From contig CM048848.1 in assembly GCA_026545225.1 (NCBI GenBank), positions 26,638,806-26,702,805 of the forward strand: 64,000 nt of DNA, written 5' to 3'. The notes under the pieces were generated by a model. It was not told where the DNA came from. It worked only from the letters and a program-made list of their open reading frames with translations, and did not search any database. Numbering within the stretch: position 1 is the stretch's first letter; each line of letters opens with the position of its first letter. Shown here one piece after another: positions 34,438 to 46,240 of this stretch. The translations under genes were made by a program, and so were the position numbers. The DNA comes from Cornus controversa (taxonomy: Eukaryota > Streptophyta > Magnoliopsida > Cornales > Cornaceae).

Positions 34438-35239
34438 TTTCACTAAGATTCTCAAAAAGTTTCCAAGCTTCGCTTTCAGTCTTTAGCATGAATGTTCCAC
34501 CACAAGAGGCATCAACCATTTGTCTGTGTGGTTCAGTTAATCCATCATAGAAACATTGCACCAATTGTCATTTTGGGACAGCGTGATGAGGACACTTCCT
34601 AAGAAGATCTTCCAATCTCTCCCAAGTTTCATAGAAATGTTCTCCTTCACTTTGTGCAAATCCAGTGATAGATTTTTTAATTTGATTGGTTTTTCCTATA
34701 GGAAAGTACTTCTGGATGAACTCTTGTTGTAATTGTGTCCAAGAAGTAATGGTGTTATTTTCTAAGGATTTCAACCAATGCTTAGCTTTGTCTTTCAAAG
34801 AGAATGAAAAAAGTTGCATCCTTAAGGCATCTTCAGTAAAACCTTGCATCCTTAGGGTATAGCAAATTTCAAGGAATTCATCAAGGTGCCTATATGGATC
34901 TTCATTATTAAGTCCATAAAAAGATGGTAACATTTGGATAACACTGGACTTAATTTCATAATGGGTGGCCGTTACATTTGGTAATTGAATTCCTGAAGGA
35001 GAGTTGTATGTGGTAGGAATGTAATGATCCCGAAGGAGCATTGGTCTTTCCTCAACCATTATGGGTGGTACAACTTCTTCTACAATTACTGGTCTTACAC
35101 CATCTTCTGCCATGTTTTCAATTGAAGATTCTCTAGGTAAATTAAAATCCCTTACAGTTCCTTTAAGATGCCTAAGAGTTCTTTCAAGATTAGGATCTAG
35201 TGGAAGTAATGGTAGTGATAACGAACGGCGACCAAACAT
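34435..35239 (-). pseudogene. B gag copy 6, premature stop
   Basis: Open for 223 codons from ATG at 35239, then a stop at 34568-34570 in place of Trp (A-V-P-K-stop-Q-L). The remaining ~45 codons continue in frame to the LTR fusion. It does not have the extra C of copies 3 and 5. Confidence 0.88.
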
Positions 35240-35896
35240 AAACTAACAAACAAAATAAGAAATTAAACACAGAAAAACAACCAAAAAAATATATATTAAA
35301 AACTACTTCTCTTCGGATTTTACAATTAATAGCTTACCGATTAAGGGCCTTTAAAACGAGAACAAAGTAGTACATATGAAAGGAGGAGAAGCACTAGGCT
35401 TGCTTAATGACGGAACATCCAAGCTTTCATATTAACTATCCTTCGCCACTCAAATTAAAGGGTACTCACCGGAGTGACTAAAAATTGAGTCCTTCGGAGA
35501 AGAAAATCTTTTTTTTTTTTTTTAGAATGAAAACACTAGTAATACTCAAACAAACACACTAAATATAGCGGCAAGAAAACAAGTAAACAATGTAAATTGC
35601 AAAACTTACCCGATATCCTTAAAAGATCAACTCTCTAGGGTGCCGACGTTGAACATAAGATTTGACAATTCACAAAAAAAAATAAAACAAATATATATAC
35701 TACAAAAAAAAAAAATTAAAACAATGTAAAATACAAAACTTACCCACTTTTTTTTGAAATATCAACTCTCGAAGCTTGTAGCAACTCTTGTACCTTCACA
35801 CTTAACAAACAAATTATATACCAAAATATTTACAAATCCTAACTATAATCAAACAAGATTTAATCACCAGGCCCCGGCAACGGTGCCAAAAATTAT

Positions 35897-37462
35897 TGTG
35901 CTTGGAAATGGTATTTTGTTTTACCAAAATAATTCTTGTCCAATTCTTAATAAACCACTCGCAATAACACGAATCTTTGTAAGATAGGGCTCTTGTGAAG
36001 GTGTCGATCCCATAGAGGATGTGATTAAATTAGTCTCTTTTGATTCATTGAAATAGAGGTTGATATTTTTGGTTTTTGTTTAACATAAAATAAATGGCAC
36101 TAGTTATAATTTAAATTGATAAATAAAAGAGGGACTAGGGTATTGATTTCACCACTAGCCTCACATCAATGGAAGAATATAATTCAACTTGGAAAAGTTA
36201 CATATGTATAATCATGATTCATGGGATTTGTCACATACCACCATGATATCTTCAAGAAAATACATAAATCAAAAGATAAGAATAATTCATCTCTAGTTAG
36301 CATGAATCATCTACCTAACTACTTAAATAAAAGACATAACATGAAATTAAATGTGTAGAACGATTCATCTTCCTTAAGCATGAATTATCAAATCTAATGA
36401 TTTTATATTATAATAAAACTATTGTATAACTTTCATACTTTATAGGACAAGAGAAGAATGAAGTCAAGATTGAACATAACTTTATACTTCAATTACAAAT
36501 GTAATCCTCAAAGTTATACAACTTATTATACACATATAACAATCCCAAATAAAGATATTATTATCATACCATTGATGCTTGGCTAAGGCTACATCAATGC
36601 CCTAGGAAGAGTTTTAGCTCCTCATGGCTAACTTACAAGTCTTCATGGTTGGAGAACACTTCATATTTATCTATGTGTGCAGAATTTTTCCACTCACTTT
36701 CCCCCCTTTACACTACTCAATTCCCCTCCATTTATAGCCAAAGTTAGTGCAATATGAGTGTCCACCATTTCTTCCACTAAAACTCATCCAATGACCTAAA
36801 TAGCTCCATATGTAATCCATTTTAGAAGAATTGGATCATCTCCCTCCATGTGTATATCACTTTGATAAATTAATTGAGTGGTGTGGTTGTTTGTCATATC
36901 ATTGGTCACTTGTCACAAATTTTCAAAGCAACCAAAGAAAAATCTGCCCAGAATATTTATGTTACTGTTTTGGCCACTTTCAACCACCAAGATGTCCGAT
37001 TTAAAGATTTTTCAAAACTAAACATATTTAGAACTCTCTTTTATCTTTCCACATCCACAAAAATCGCCTTAATTGGAGTTTGGAGCATGAAGTTATGGTC
37101 AAAATACAAATAGTGCGCAGATTAGAATTTTGAACGAATTTTGGGCTTGAGATTAGTCTTGAACTTTTACTTGACCCAATGAACCAATTCAGATTTTTGG
37201 CCCCTTTTGCATTAAGTCTTCAATATAGCTTGGCCCAATCCATAGACTTATAATTAGATGTTGGCTCAAACTAATGGCAATTTTTTGTTCTTATGGAAGC
37301 CTCATTGAAAGTCCAAGAACCATGGAATTAACCATTATTTCATCTAAGGATCTGAAAATGACAAAAACAGAATAATACTATAAAAATACTAATATAAACA
37401 TAGTTAAAGGATTAACATATGTAAATTAGAAGGACCGAATGCACAACATTCTGTGCTTATCA
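35897..37462 (-). repeat. LTR B6 (outer right, full)
   Basis: 1566 bp, TGTGCTTGGAAA to GCTTATCA, with the primer site on its left (minus orientation), so this is the 5' LTR of the composite. To the right element A gag resumes at once, without a polypurine tract. Confidence 0.92.
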
Positions 37463-38494
37463 GTTTCTTATAAGAATTGAGTTCATTAGCTTATTCAGCT
37501 ATACACTCATGAAAATATGCAATGGATTGACAAGTTTGAGCCGTATGTGAAGAACTCTCACACAATTGACACACCTCACTAACTGCACTAACAGAAGAAT
37601 TACTTCTTTTAATCATCTTTATACCCTCCACTTTCCTAGTTAGACTAGCTATCCTTGCACTCAAATCGGCCTCCTCTCGGACCTCGTAGATTCCTCCCTT
37701 TCTGGGTTCTGATAGCATTGATAGAGAACTCCTTTCAACCCTCCCTGAGTACTCCCATTGTTGAGAGTTCTCTGACAATGCAACAAGAAATTTCCATGCT
37801 TCATCCTTATTCTTAGACATGAATTCTACCCCACCTTGTGACTCAATTAGTTAACGATTATAGGGTGACAACCCCTCGTAAAAGAATTGAACTAATTGCC
37901 ACTTGACAAAACCATGATGGGTACACTTAAGGAGGAGATCATTAAATTTTTCCCAACACATGTAAAACTCCTCACCCTCTTTTTGAGTAAATTGCATGAT
38001 ATTTTCATGAAGGAAGTTAGTTTGTGCATGGGAAAGAACTTGGTAAGGAATTTGGTGCATAACCCATTCCATGAATTGATGGACGTGGGTTCTAGTGAGT
38101 ATAACAATGATTTTGCTTTCTTTTTCAAAGAGAATGGAAATAATCGCAATTTAATTTACTCCTTAGAAATATTTTGTAATTGTAGTGTAGAGCAAATCTC
38201 TAAAAATTCCTCGACATGGAGGTATGGCTCACCAGAGCTAAGACCTCTAAAAGTGAGCAGTAAATTAATTACCATCGCCCGTATCTCAAAATGTCCCTGT
38301 TGGGTAACAGGTAACACAATGCAAGACGGGTTTGTAATCTACATGAGAGTGTAATAATCCTTAAGGGATTTAGTTCAACAGGATTTGTCATAAAGATCTC
38401 TAACATTAGAATTTTTCACACCCTTTTGAAAGGTTCTCTCAATCTCAAGATCTAATGGAAGCAACTCTGGATTCAGAGATCAACGACCTAACAT
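37463..38494 (-). pseudogene. Element A gag N-terminal part
   Basis: ATG at 38492-38494. On the minus strand: F-L-E-I-C-S-T, L-R-L-F-P-F-S-L, L-T-K-F-F-P, E-F-Y-M-C-W-E-K-F, G-F-V-K-W-Q-L, then the single zinc knuckle C-Q-L-C-x4-H-T-A-x-T-C. Stops and frameshifts occur near 38120, 37850 and elsewhere. The readable gag ends N-E-L-N-S-Y-K-K at composite B and resumes at 10009 with S-P-Y-S-D-T-Y-N. Confidence 0.88.
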
Positions 38495-39790
38495 ACACAA
38501 AAAGACTCAATAAAATGGATCGTTAAGAACAATGTAATCTAAGATGACCCAATGTAAAAGAAAAAAACAAAATGGAATCCTAGAATGACTCACAAACACA
38601 CCAACCAAATAAATAAGCAAAAAATTTTTTTTTTTTTTGAAATTTAATTCAAGGTTAGTGATTTCTATTCTAGTTTTTTTTTATATTATTTTTTTCCTAA
38701 AGAATTTTCTGGACTAGGTCCAAAATAATGCTTACCTAGTTAGACAGCTTCTACTCCCTTTCAGAGGAACTAGAGGATTACTAGTTAAGCCCCACCAACA
38801 ATACAACCAGTAAAGTTTCTAAGATAGATTGGAGGGGTCACAAATGGTCCACTTAAAATCCAATCTCCTCAGAACTTTCCTAGACATTGTGAAGTTGGAA
38901 GGTACTCACTGGAATTACCAAAAATTAACTTTGTCCAATAGGGTCTTATAAGTTATGTGAATTCCTATGGCCAATGTCTACTTGATTTTAAATTTAAACT
39001 AAATTTGGCTTGGGATAGACAAATGCAAGGAGATTTTTAACCTAGTTGGGGAAGGAATTGGTGATCAAATCCAATCCTTATCTTGTTGGGGGTTCGTGCC
39101 CTTACTAAAATTTTAATGCAAGAATGCTAAATTAAAATGCACAAACAAAACACACCATAAAAACAAAAATAATATAAAAAAGTGAGTGAGTGTGTGTGGT
39201 CTTTCTTCTTCTTCTTCTTTTTTTAACGAGAGAGAAAAAAAAATAAAACAATTAAAATAAAATAAAATATAAAATAAATTTGAAGAAAATATGACCCTAG
39301 GGTTATTTCTAAATTATTCTATCCTAGAGTTCTCATGCAAAAGTTATCAACCTAAAACAAAAATCTATGTTTTCCTAATCTAAGAGAAGAAAAATATAAA
39401 TAAACAAAAAAAAATGTACTTACTTGGATCTGAAAGTAGTGCCCAAGAAAATGTGAAAAAAGCAATTTTCAACAATACCACCTATAGAATTTAAGTATCA
39501 AGTAAAAACAATAATAATAAAATAAAACTAAAACTAAACTAAAAGAAATAATAATAAAAATAAAATTAATAAAACTAAAATTGAAACTAAAACTAAACTA
39601 TAATAATAAAGAAAAAGTATTTTATTTTAAACCTAGAACAGTGAACTAATCAAAAATAACTAAATAAATAAAATTGGAAAGATTTTTTTTTCTTTTTGAT
39701 AATAATAAAAAGAAAAAAAGAAAAAAAAACTAAATTATAACTAGTAGAAGAATTAAATCAATCAAAATTTGATTAGTTTCTTGTTTGCAA
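38495..39790 (-). other. Element A leader
   Basis: Non-coding, very AT-rich leader between primer site and gag ATG, with A-rich low-complexity stretches at 39160-39290 and 39480-39730. No frame is recognised. Confidence 0.75.
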
Positions 39791-39812
39791 TTCCCCGGCA
39801 ACGGCCCCAAAA
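39791..39812 (-). other. Element A primer-binding site, tRNA-Asp type
   Basis: On the minus strand TTTGGGGCCGTTGCCGGGGA, a few bases from the LTR end. It is one or two bases from the common TGGCGCC form and establishes the minus orientation. Confidence 0.85.
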
Positions 39813-39815
39813 ACT

Positions 39816-41183
39816 TGATGTTGTTTTAAAAGTGTAAAATAACTCGCAAGTGTACGAATCTATTTAAATATAGATCGGCAAGAACAAGGTCGAACCCAAG
39901 GGAATGATTTGAGAAGAAAAACTAATACAAATTTAAATTAATTTAAAACTAATCTAGTTTAAACAAAAGTTGGTGGATTTGAGAGAGATTAAACTAACAT
40001 ACAAATAAAATAACACAATTGAAATCAAATTGAGAAAATAACTAAGGTGTCGGATTCCACCACCATTAAATTCATGAAGTATCTAATATTCATTTATTAA
40101 TTCCCAAATTTAGAGTAGCAATCAAGAAATCAATCTATTGCTTACTCAAGATTTAACAATAAAGCACTATAAAAAATATATCAAAAAGGTAAATTTTCGT
40201 TCACTTCACTAGTGTAAAATTTTAAGCATTTTATGAATCCAATTTAATGAAAAATATAAGATCAAAGATTATCACTTTTAAGAAATAGAAACCCAAGCTT
40301 AGATTAATTATAATACTTTCTAACTACCACATATACATCATATAGATGGTGAAAGAACTATAAAATAATTAATCGCAAGAAGCGTAAATCATAAATTTTT
40401 TAAATCATACACATGGGAATCAATTAATGAACAAAATAACTTCACTTCATTAATGGAGGTTTCCTCCTCAACCCTAGTTGAGGAGTTTAGTTACACATGG
40501 TAGAAGAAGAAGATAACAAAAAAACTAAAAAACATAATGAAATAAAATAAATAAAACCCGGATTGTCTATGTTTTCTCTACCTTGGCCTGTACTTCTTTT
40601 CTCCCCTCAACCCTACTCATCTCTTTCTCTTATATAGAGGTCATCTGGGATGTTATCCAAGTAAAATAAAATAAGAAAGTGTTTAGGAGAAAATCTGCCA
40701 GAACATTTTCTCTAAATTGAAATCCAATTTTGACCTTGAATTGGTGCGATTCACGAAATTTTCGTGAAATACAAATATCTCCAGAATGAAATTTCGTTTA
40801 ACTCTTGTCAAAATTAAGTTGAATTGATGCTCGAAAATAAGACTTTTGGGCCATTTTCAAAAATGGGATTAAAATTGGATTATGCGTAGAATTGGGCTTC
40901 AGGCCCAGAATCTCCTTAAGCAGTTGTAATTCTCTTGGACCACTTCCTTGGGCTATTTTGATTTAAAATATGGAGTTGAATGGATCCATTTGATGTAGGC
41001 TTCATATAACCCTCTTGAATGTCTTCTTTAAAAGCCCAAAATCATGGTATTAACTGAAACAATCATTAAGGTTCTGAAAAGACAGAAAACACAAAAATAG
41101 AGTAAAATTACACATAAACTATCACTAAGAGAATAAAATATGCAAATTAAGAGGCTAGGATGTGTAACATTCAACGCCGATCA
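39816..41183 (-). repeat. Element A 5' LTR
   Basis: 1368 bp, pairing with 2310-3666. Right boundary CCGATCA followed by TSD TTACG (41184-41188). On the minus strand it starts TGATCGGCGTTGAATG, the same start as solo LTR G (TGATAGGCGTTGAATG). Confidence 0.93.
40628..40640 (-). promoter_or_regulatory. TATA box of element A LTR
   Basis: Minus strand CCTCTATATAAGA, also present in the other LTR near 3118-3130. Promoter function is inferred from motif and place. Confidence 0.5.
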
Positions 41184-41428
41184 TTACGCAACATAGCTAA
41201 TCCTTCAATTGCTATAAAATTTGGGAGTTCTCGCTAACATCAGCTTATGTTCCAACTCTACAATCTCTAGCAAGAGTCAGGTCAGCGTATTAATGAATTA
41301 TTTGCTTATATGAAGGTTCTTTGGGATTAATTGGATTTTCTAGAACCCTTATGAGAAGATCTTTCTCAGACCAATTTTTTTTAGTATCGCAATTAGTTTC
41401 GACTTCACGGGTCTTCATGGAGAATTTG
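41184..41428 (+). pseudogene. Copia gag, middle part
   Basis: Directly after the TSD the outer Copia gag resumes: N-I-A-N-P-S-I-A-I-K-F, later S-G-Q-R-I-N-E-L-F-A-Y-M-K and L-W-D-x-L-D-F-L-E-P, typical of the UBN2 gag region. It stops at G-E-F where solo LTR D inserted (TSD ATTTG at 41424-41428). It is riddled with stops. Confidence 0.8.
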
Positions 41429-42073
41429 TGAAATACCTCCTACAATTTCACACATGAGGTGGCTAGTCTCATACATAAAATATAAGGAGTATCTACAACT
41501 GATAGCAAACAAGCACAGAATACAAGTGACATGGGAAAAGAAAATAATTGCAGTAGAAAACTTTATTTGATATAATAAATAAAGTTAAAAAGAATTTTGA
41601 GTCTAAATAATACAACATGGAAGTCCTATAACTCAAGGACCCCTAAACCCAAAACTAATAAAGATTAAATAATCTAACATAACGTTCCAATAAAGTTCAT
41701 ATCCTGAACATAAAAAAAGGAATATGTCCCTACTCTAAAAACTGGTAAGAGAAGATGACTACCACAATCAACAAACTTAAGACTCTATCCTCGCGGTGGA
41801 ACGAGTCTGGGACCTGAAATATCAACAAAGTGGGTTAAACAAACGAGCAAGTTCCCTCTACTACCACCCAATCAGAGAGCTGGTAAACATACATTCTATA
41901 TGAAGACAGTAAAAACATATAGATATGACTATACCATTTTATCATTTAATCTCTTGTCTCAGAAATAATTAGAACTATGTTCTGAACTAACCCATCCATT
42001 ATCACAATAAAGGTAGAACAAGTTTCTAAGTTCAAATAAGTGGCAATCCTAACATGCCTGAACACATAACTAA

Positions 42074-42445
42074 ATTTCTTATTAAGTATTAGGCAATCCT
42101 GACATGCCTATACTCGTATTTTATGAATACTTTATTAGGTATTGGACAATCCTGACATGCCCCCAAATATAATGTACAAATACCTTATTAGGTATTAGGC
42201 AATCCTGATATGCCTACAAATATAATGTACAAATACCTTATTAGGTATTAGGCAATCCTGACATACCTCAAAATATAATGTACAGATACCATATTAGGTA
42301 TTAGGCAATTCTGACATGCCTCCAAATATACTATACAGATACCTTATTAGGTATTAGGCAATCCTGACATGTCACCAAATATAATATACAGATACCTTAT
42401 TAGGTATTAAGCAATCCTAACATGCCTGACAGTCCTAACATGCCT
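42074..42445. repeat. 53-bp tandem repeat, about 7 copies
   Basis: Units of the form TTATTAGGTATTAGGCAATC followed by a CCTGACATGCC-type core and AAATATAATGTACA. Middle copies are evenly spaced at 53 bp and diverge by a few bases. The last copy decays into two short CCTAACATGCC pieces. Confidence 0.9.
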
Positions 42446-42813
42446 CCCTTATTAATATTAAATTAATAATCTAATATATTTAAAAGCATGCTAATTAATA
42501 TCAAAAAAATTCTATTGCTACATTAAATAATTAAACAAATAAAATAACGCAACATACCATGAAAGTAAACGAGTTTAACATACCCCTATATACTGATTTA
42601 AACATTATACAATTAATCAAGTACGTTTATGATAGCAAAAAAATAATTAAAGAAAAAGAGGTAATTAATTAAAAAGAAAAACACCACAATAAAGCCTACA
42701 TTTTGATTTAAACATCAAGTATATCTAAACCTAGTGCTAGCCTAGGTTTCTGTGCATAAACTGTCTTTAAAAGTCTTATTAAAATGATTTTTTTGATAAT
42801 TTAAAATATTTTT

Positions 42814-44243
42814 TGATGTGGCTAAACTCGGATTATATTGTAAGCTTAATTATTGCCCTTTTTATCAAAATATAATTTAACCACTCGTAAGAGCACGAAT
42901 CTTTGTAGATAAGGTTCTATATAGAGGGTATCGATCCCACGAGGACTAGTCGTAATTGTCTTAAAGAGAGATTAATTCCACTTTAATTCTAAAAACAGGG
43001 TTTTGAGTTTTTTTGTTTATAAACTATTGCATGAATGTAATGACAATAAAATTAAAGAGTAAAGGATGGGAGAGAGAACTAGGGTTGGTTTCCACCACTA
43101 GCCATTCACATGTTCATAAGTGTAGCAAGCATGGGATTCATTAATTAAATGCCTAACAATGTCATTAGGCTTGTGACCTCAATGACATATCAAAAGATCA
43201 ATGTGTGTGCTAACCTATCATAATCCATCTTCAACAAGCATAGCTCTTCAACCTAACTAACTACCTAATTACCCTACTCTCTAAGTGAACCCTACATGCA
43301 TCCAAACTACCTTGTCTTGGCATGGTCTATACAAGCAAACATCACACATTCATTTAAATACCATTATCTAGCCATCATTTGCACTTCTTGTGGAATATGC
43401 AAATGTTGTGCATTCAAAGGACAAAATCTACTCTAAGACAAGAATAAACTCCATATCAAATGAATATATAAAAGAAATGTATTAGTGTACATGATCACTA
43501 GGCTAAATAATCAACATGTAATTACAAATCCCAAGTGCTACAAAGATGAACAAGTTTACATGGCTAGGGGTTGAAACCAACACCCTAGTAGAAGAGTTAG
43601 TTGCTCATGGCAGCCTTGCACCCTTCCATTGATGAAGAAAGTGAAGCTTCTTGGTCTGGTTCAGCTCCTCTTCTTCCTCTCCCGAAGGTCTCTCCTTGGA
43701 TAATCTGATGTGTGTTGAGAGATATGTGAGATATGTGGCTTTTTGGTGCTTTAAGGCTTCCTTTTTCAACCTTGGGGCCCAACATATATATATATATATA
43801 TATATCAATATATATATCCCTTGTATCAAGAAGGTCCCCAAGGGTCTTGTTCAAGTTAGACAATCCCCCTAAGTCGTGCAAAAAGGGAGATTTTGTTGCA
43901 AGTGGGAGAGCAGGTAAGCAAGTGGGCAAGTGGATTCTGCAGAGTCTCGATCAATCGAGATTGGATCTCGATTGATCGAGATTTCGATCAATCAAAATAA
44001 GATCTCGATCAATCGAGATCTCAATTGATCGAGATCAACATCTCGATTGATCGAGATGCCTTTGGCTGCAATTTCTGATTTTTCTCTTGAACTGCTAATA
44101 GCTTCAAACTTTGCTCCATTTACTCCAATACCTGCAATACATCAAAAACACAAAAATACCATAAACATATCTCGGTAAACGTAAAAATGGAACTAACATA
44201 TGCAATAAAAAGGGTTCAAATGCATAGAATTGAACACTTATCA
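42814..44243. mobile_element. Solo LTR C1
   Basis: 1430 bp, TGATGTGGCT to ACACTTATCA, flanked by TSD TTTTT (42809-42813 and 44244-44248). Similar throughout to C2 (47831-49248). The left part shares the motif CCACTCG..AGCACGAATCTTTG with the B LTRs, so it is probably from an Athila-related family. No coding content. Confidence 0.9.
43945..44057. repeat. Cluster of ATCGAT-type palindromes in C1
   Basis: Six or more adjoining copies of TCTCGATTGATCGAGAT or its complement form (TCTCGATCAATCGAGA). Each is close to palindromic, separated by 0-8 bp. Confidence 0.9.
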
Positions 44244-44248
44244 TTTTT

Positions 44249-44806
44249 CCTATTTTTTTCAATCTAAAAATGATTTAAAAAATAAAAAATATATTTTAAA
44301 TATTCTCGACTAGACCCAAACTAGGCCCAGTGGTTGGGCTCGGCGAGTGGGACCGAACCATCACTTTTTCGGTCCCCTCCGGTGGCTGAAAAAAGGACTC
44401 ACACACCCCACACGCCGGCGATGAACGTGGGCGTGCGCGTGGGCTGTTCTTTTTTCTTCCTTATGCGCGCCTGCTACCTGTTTCTTCCCAGCCGCAGACT
44501 GCCATCTTTCCAGCCTTATTCTAGTCACCTCCGGCCACCAAAACGTGTATTTTTTTATACTACAACGCTTCCCTTGATCTCTACTTTCATTTGGAACAAA
44601 AATCCCCACCTTTCATAGCCCAAATCAAAAAGGCCCAAATTCAAGTTTCTAGGGTTCTACAACTTCAAACTCAAAATCCTATCAAATAACCCAACGATTC
44701 ACAACCAAACTAACAAGGAATATTCAGGAGAGCAAGATAAATAATTTAATCAAATTAAAATCTATCAAAAATAGAGTTTAATTCATCTACGAATTTCATG
44801 TTTATA
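44249..44806 (-). other. Solo LTR D segment between C1 and element E
   Basis: Continuation of solo LTR D with a locally GC-rich block (44330-44550). The last five bases, TTATA, are the left TSD of element E. No gene is seen. Confidence 0.65.
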
Positions 44807-46030
44807 TGTAGAGACCACGATCAATTTTGGCCAATTTTGCATTTTTCAATCATAATTGCAATAAACAAATTTTGAGTGGTGTTTAACGTGTTTTGTGTGG
44901 GAAACATGTTTGGAAAGTGTTTTAAATATTTTTAAAATTTTTTGGGAGATTTGGAGAAGTTTGACTTTTTTGTCAAACTGGGGGCCAAGATACGACTTAA
45001 GTGGGCCCGGGAATCCGAAATTTTTTTAAAAATAATTATTTTTGAGAATGGGAAAGATGAAATTTTTAGAGAGTAGAGGAAATGATTTTGAGGCCGTGGG
45101 AGTTTTTGAAATTGAAAACGGAGTCCGGGAAGGTACGTTAAGTGGCTTGGGGGCGTTTTGGCCTTTTCGCGCCCTAGATGCCCTTTTAAAACATGTGGCT
45201 GGGGAAGAAGCAGCCATTCTCATGGTTGATCTTCTCTCTCTTCTTCTTCTCTCTTCCTTCTCTCTAGATGTTGGAAGCCTTCGGGCGTGATTCAAGTTCC
45301 GCCGAAGAAGGGAGATACATAGGGGACAGCTATGGCTTCCCTTTGAACTGATCAAAGTTATGGTTTGGCAAGATTGATATTGCTGGGATTTTGAGAACTA
45401 CTTGGAAGGTCTTCATTTTCGAGGTAGGGGTTCTCCCTCTCATCTACTTGTCGATTCTAGGGTTTCAGGTGGAACAATGAGAGTTAGGGTTGTGTATTCC
45501 ATGTTTTAGAATGGTAAGAGGGGTGGGATGTGGTGAGTTTCTATCTCTCTTTAATTCTTGAATGCAATTGGTATGTATATGGTAGTATGCATGATGAGAG
45601 GAGTGAATGAGTGAGAGAAATGAACATGTACACTTATATGCTAGGCTTTATGCACTTTGGTGCAAAATATGTTAAATGAGTATAATTGTGTTACATGCTA
45701 TCATGTGATTTAAAATGCATGATATCCTTGTATTGAAATGGTATGTATTGATGAAGCATGACAAATACGTGCTTAAGTGACTCTTGTGAGCATATGCTAC
45801 TTATGTTAGGGTTTGCATATATAGGAAATGTTATATGTGGATTGGTGAATGTGAAATGCATGTTATGTTCCCTTTTAACTAGCATATGTGTTGCAAGGCA
45901 AGAAATCAATTGCTTGATCTATATATGTCCGAAATACATGTATGGGGCCGTTGTGAGGAAACGGGGGAAAAGTGGTCAAAACACCTAGAGTAGGTAAATA
46001 CTCGATCATGGTGGTTGTGTTTCCAGATTA

Positions 46031-46240
46031 ATCACCTTAGAGTAGTGAATACTCGGTGATGGCTCAATCACCTTGGAGTAGAGAATACTCGGTGATGAAT
46101 TCTGAAATAATCTAATCACCTTAGAGTAGAGAATACGCGGTGATATATTTTGAAACGGTCCGATCACCTTGGAGTAGAGAATACTCGGTGGTGGATTATT
46201 CAGCGATGCAATTACCTCAGAGTAGAGAATACTCGGTGAT
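46031..46240. repeat. Tandem hairpin repeats in E 5' LTR
   Basis: Five copies of a 30-bp unit running ATCACC..GAGTAGAGAATACTCGGTGAT. Within each, ATCACC pairs with GGTGAT and GAGTA with TACTC. Copies are separated by 6-20 bp. A degenerate sixth copy precedes at about 45981. The partner cluster is at 57291-57500. Confidence 0.9.

Larger units (their letters stand above)
10010..37462 (-). mobile_element. Composite B: Athila-like gag-only element, rearranged
   Basis: The outer ends are full LTRs of one family (10010-11574 and 35897-37462), both minus, and the composite splits element A's gag. Reading minus from the right: full LTR, gag, then three truncated-LTR plus gag modules, an inversion at 25904/25905, two modules in plus orientation ending in another full LTR (20550-22113), an inverted 3' region, the LBD segment, the 3' region again and the outer LTR. 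No protease, reverse transcriptase or integrase is present, so it resembles a TR-GAG type non-autonomous element that was rearranged. A clean 5-bp TSD was not found (CCTAT at left, GTTTC at right), so a single-insertion origin is inference. Confidence 0.75.
2310..41183 (-). mobile_element. Element A: Athila-type Ty3/Gypsy retrotransposon (minus), nested host
   Basis: Two similar LTRs (2310-3666 and 39816-41183), both running TGAT...ATCA, bracket the element, and the 5-bp TSD TTACG (2305-2309 and 41184-41188) flanks it. On the minus strand the order is 5' LTR, Asp-type primer site, leader, gag, protease, reverse transcriptase, RNase H, integrase, long 3' non-coding region with polypurine tract, 3' LTR. 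Without the 27-kb B composite it would be about 11.4 kb, normal for Athila. Gag is interrupted at 10010/37462, and the pol frames carry stops and frameshifts, so it is not autonomous. No env-like frame was recognised. Confidence 0.93.

Noticed and set aside
42074-42445. Evenly spaced repeats as a CRISPR-like array
   Set aside because: Units are contiguous 53-bp tandem copies without unique spacers, and the window is plant DNA with no cas genes.
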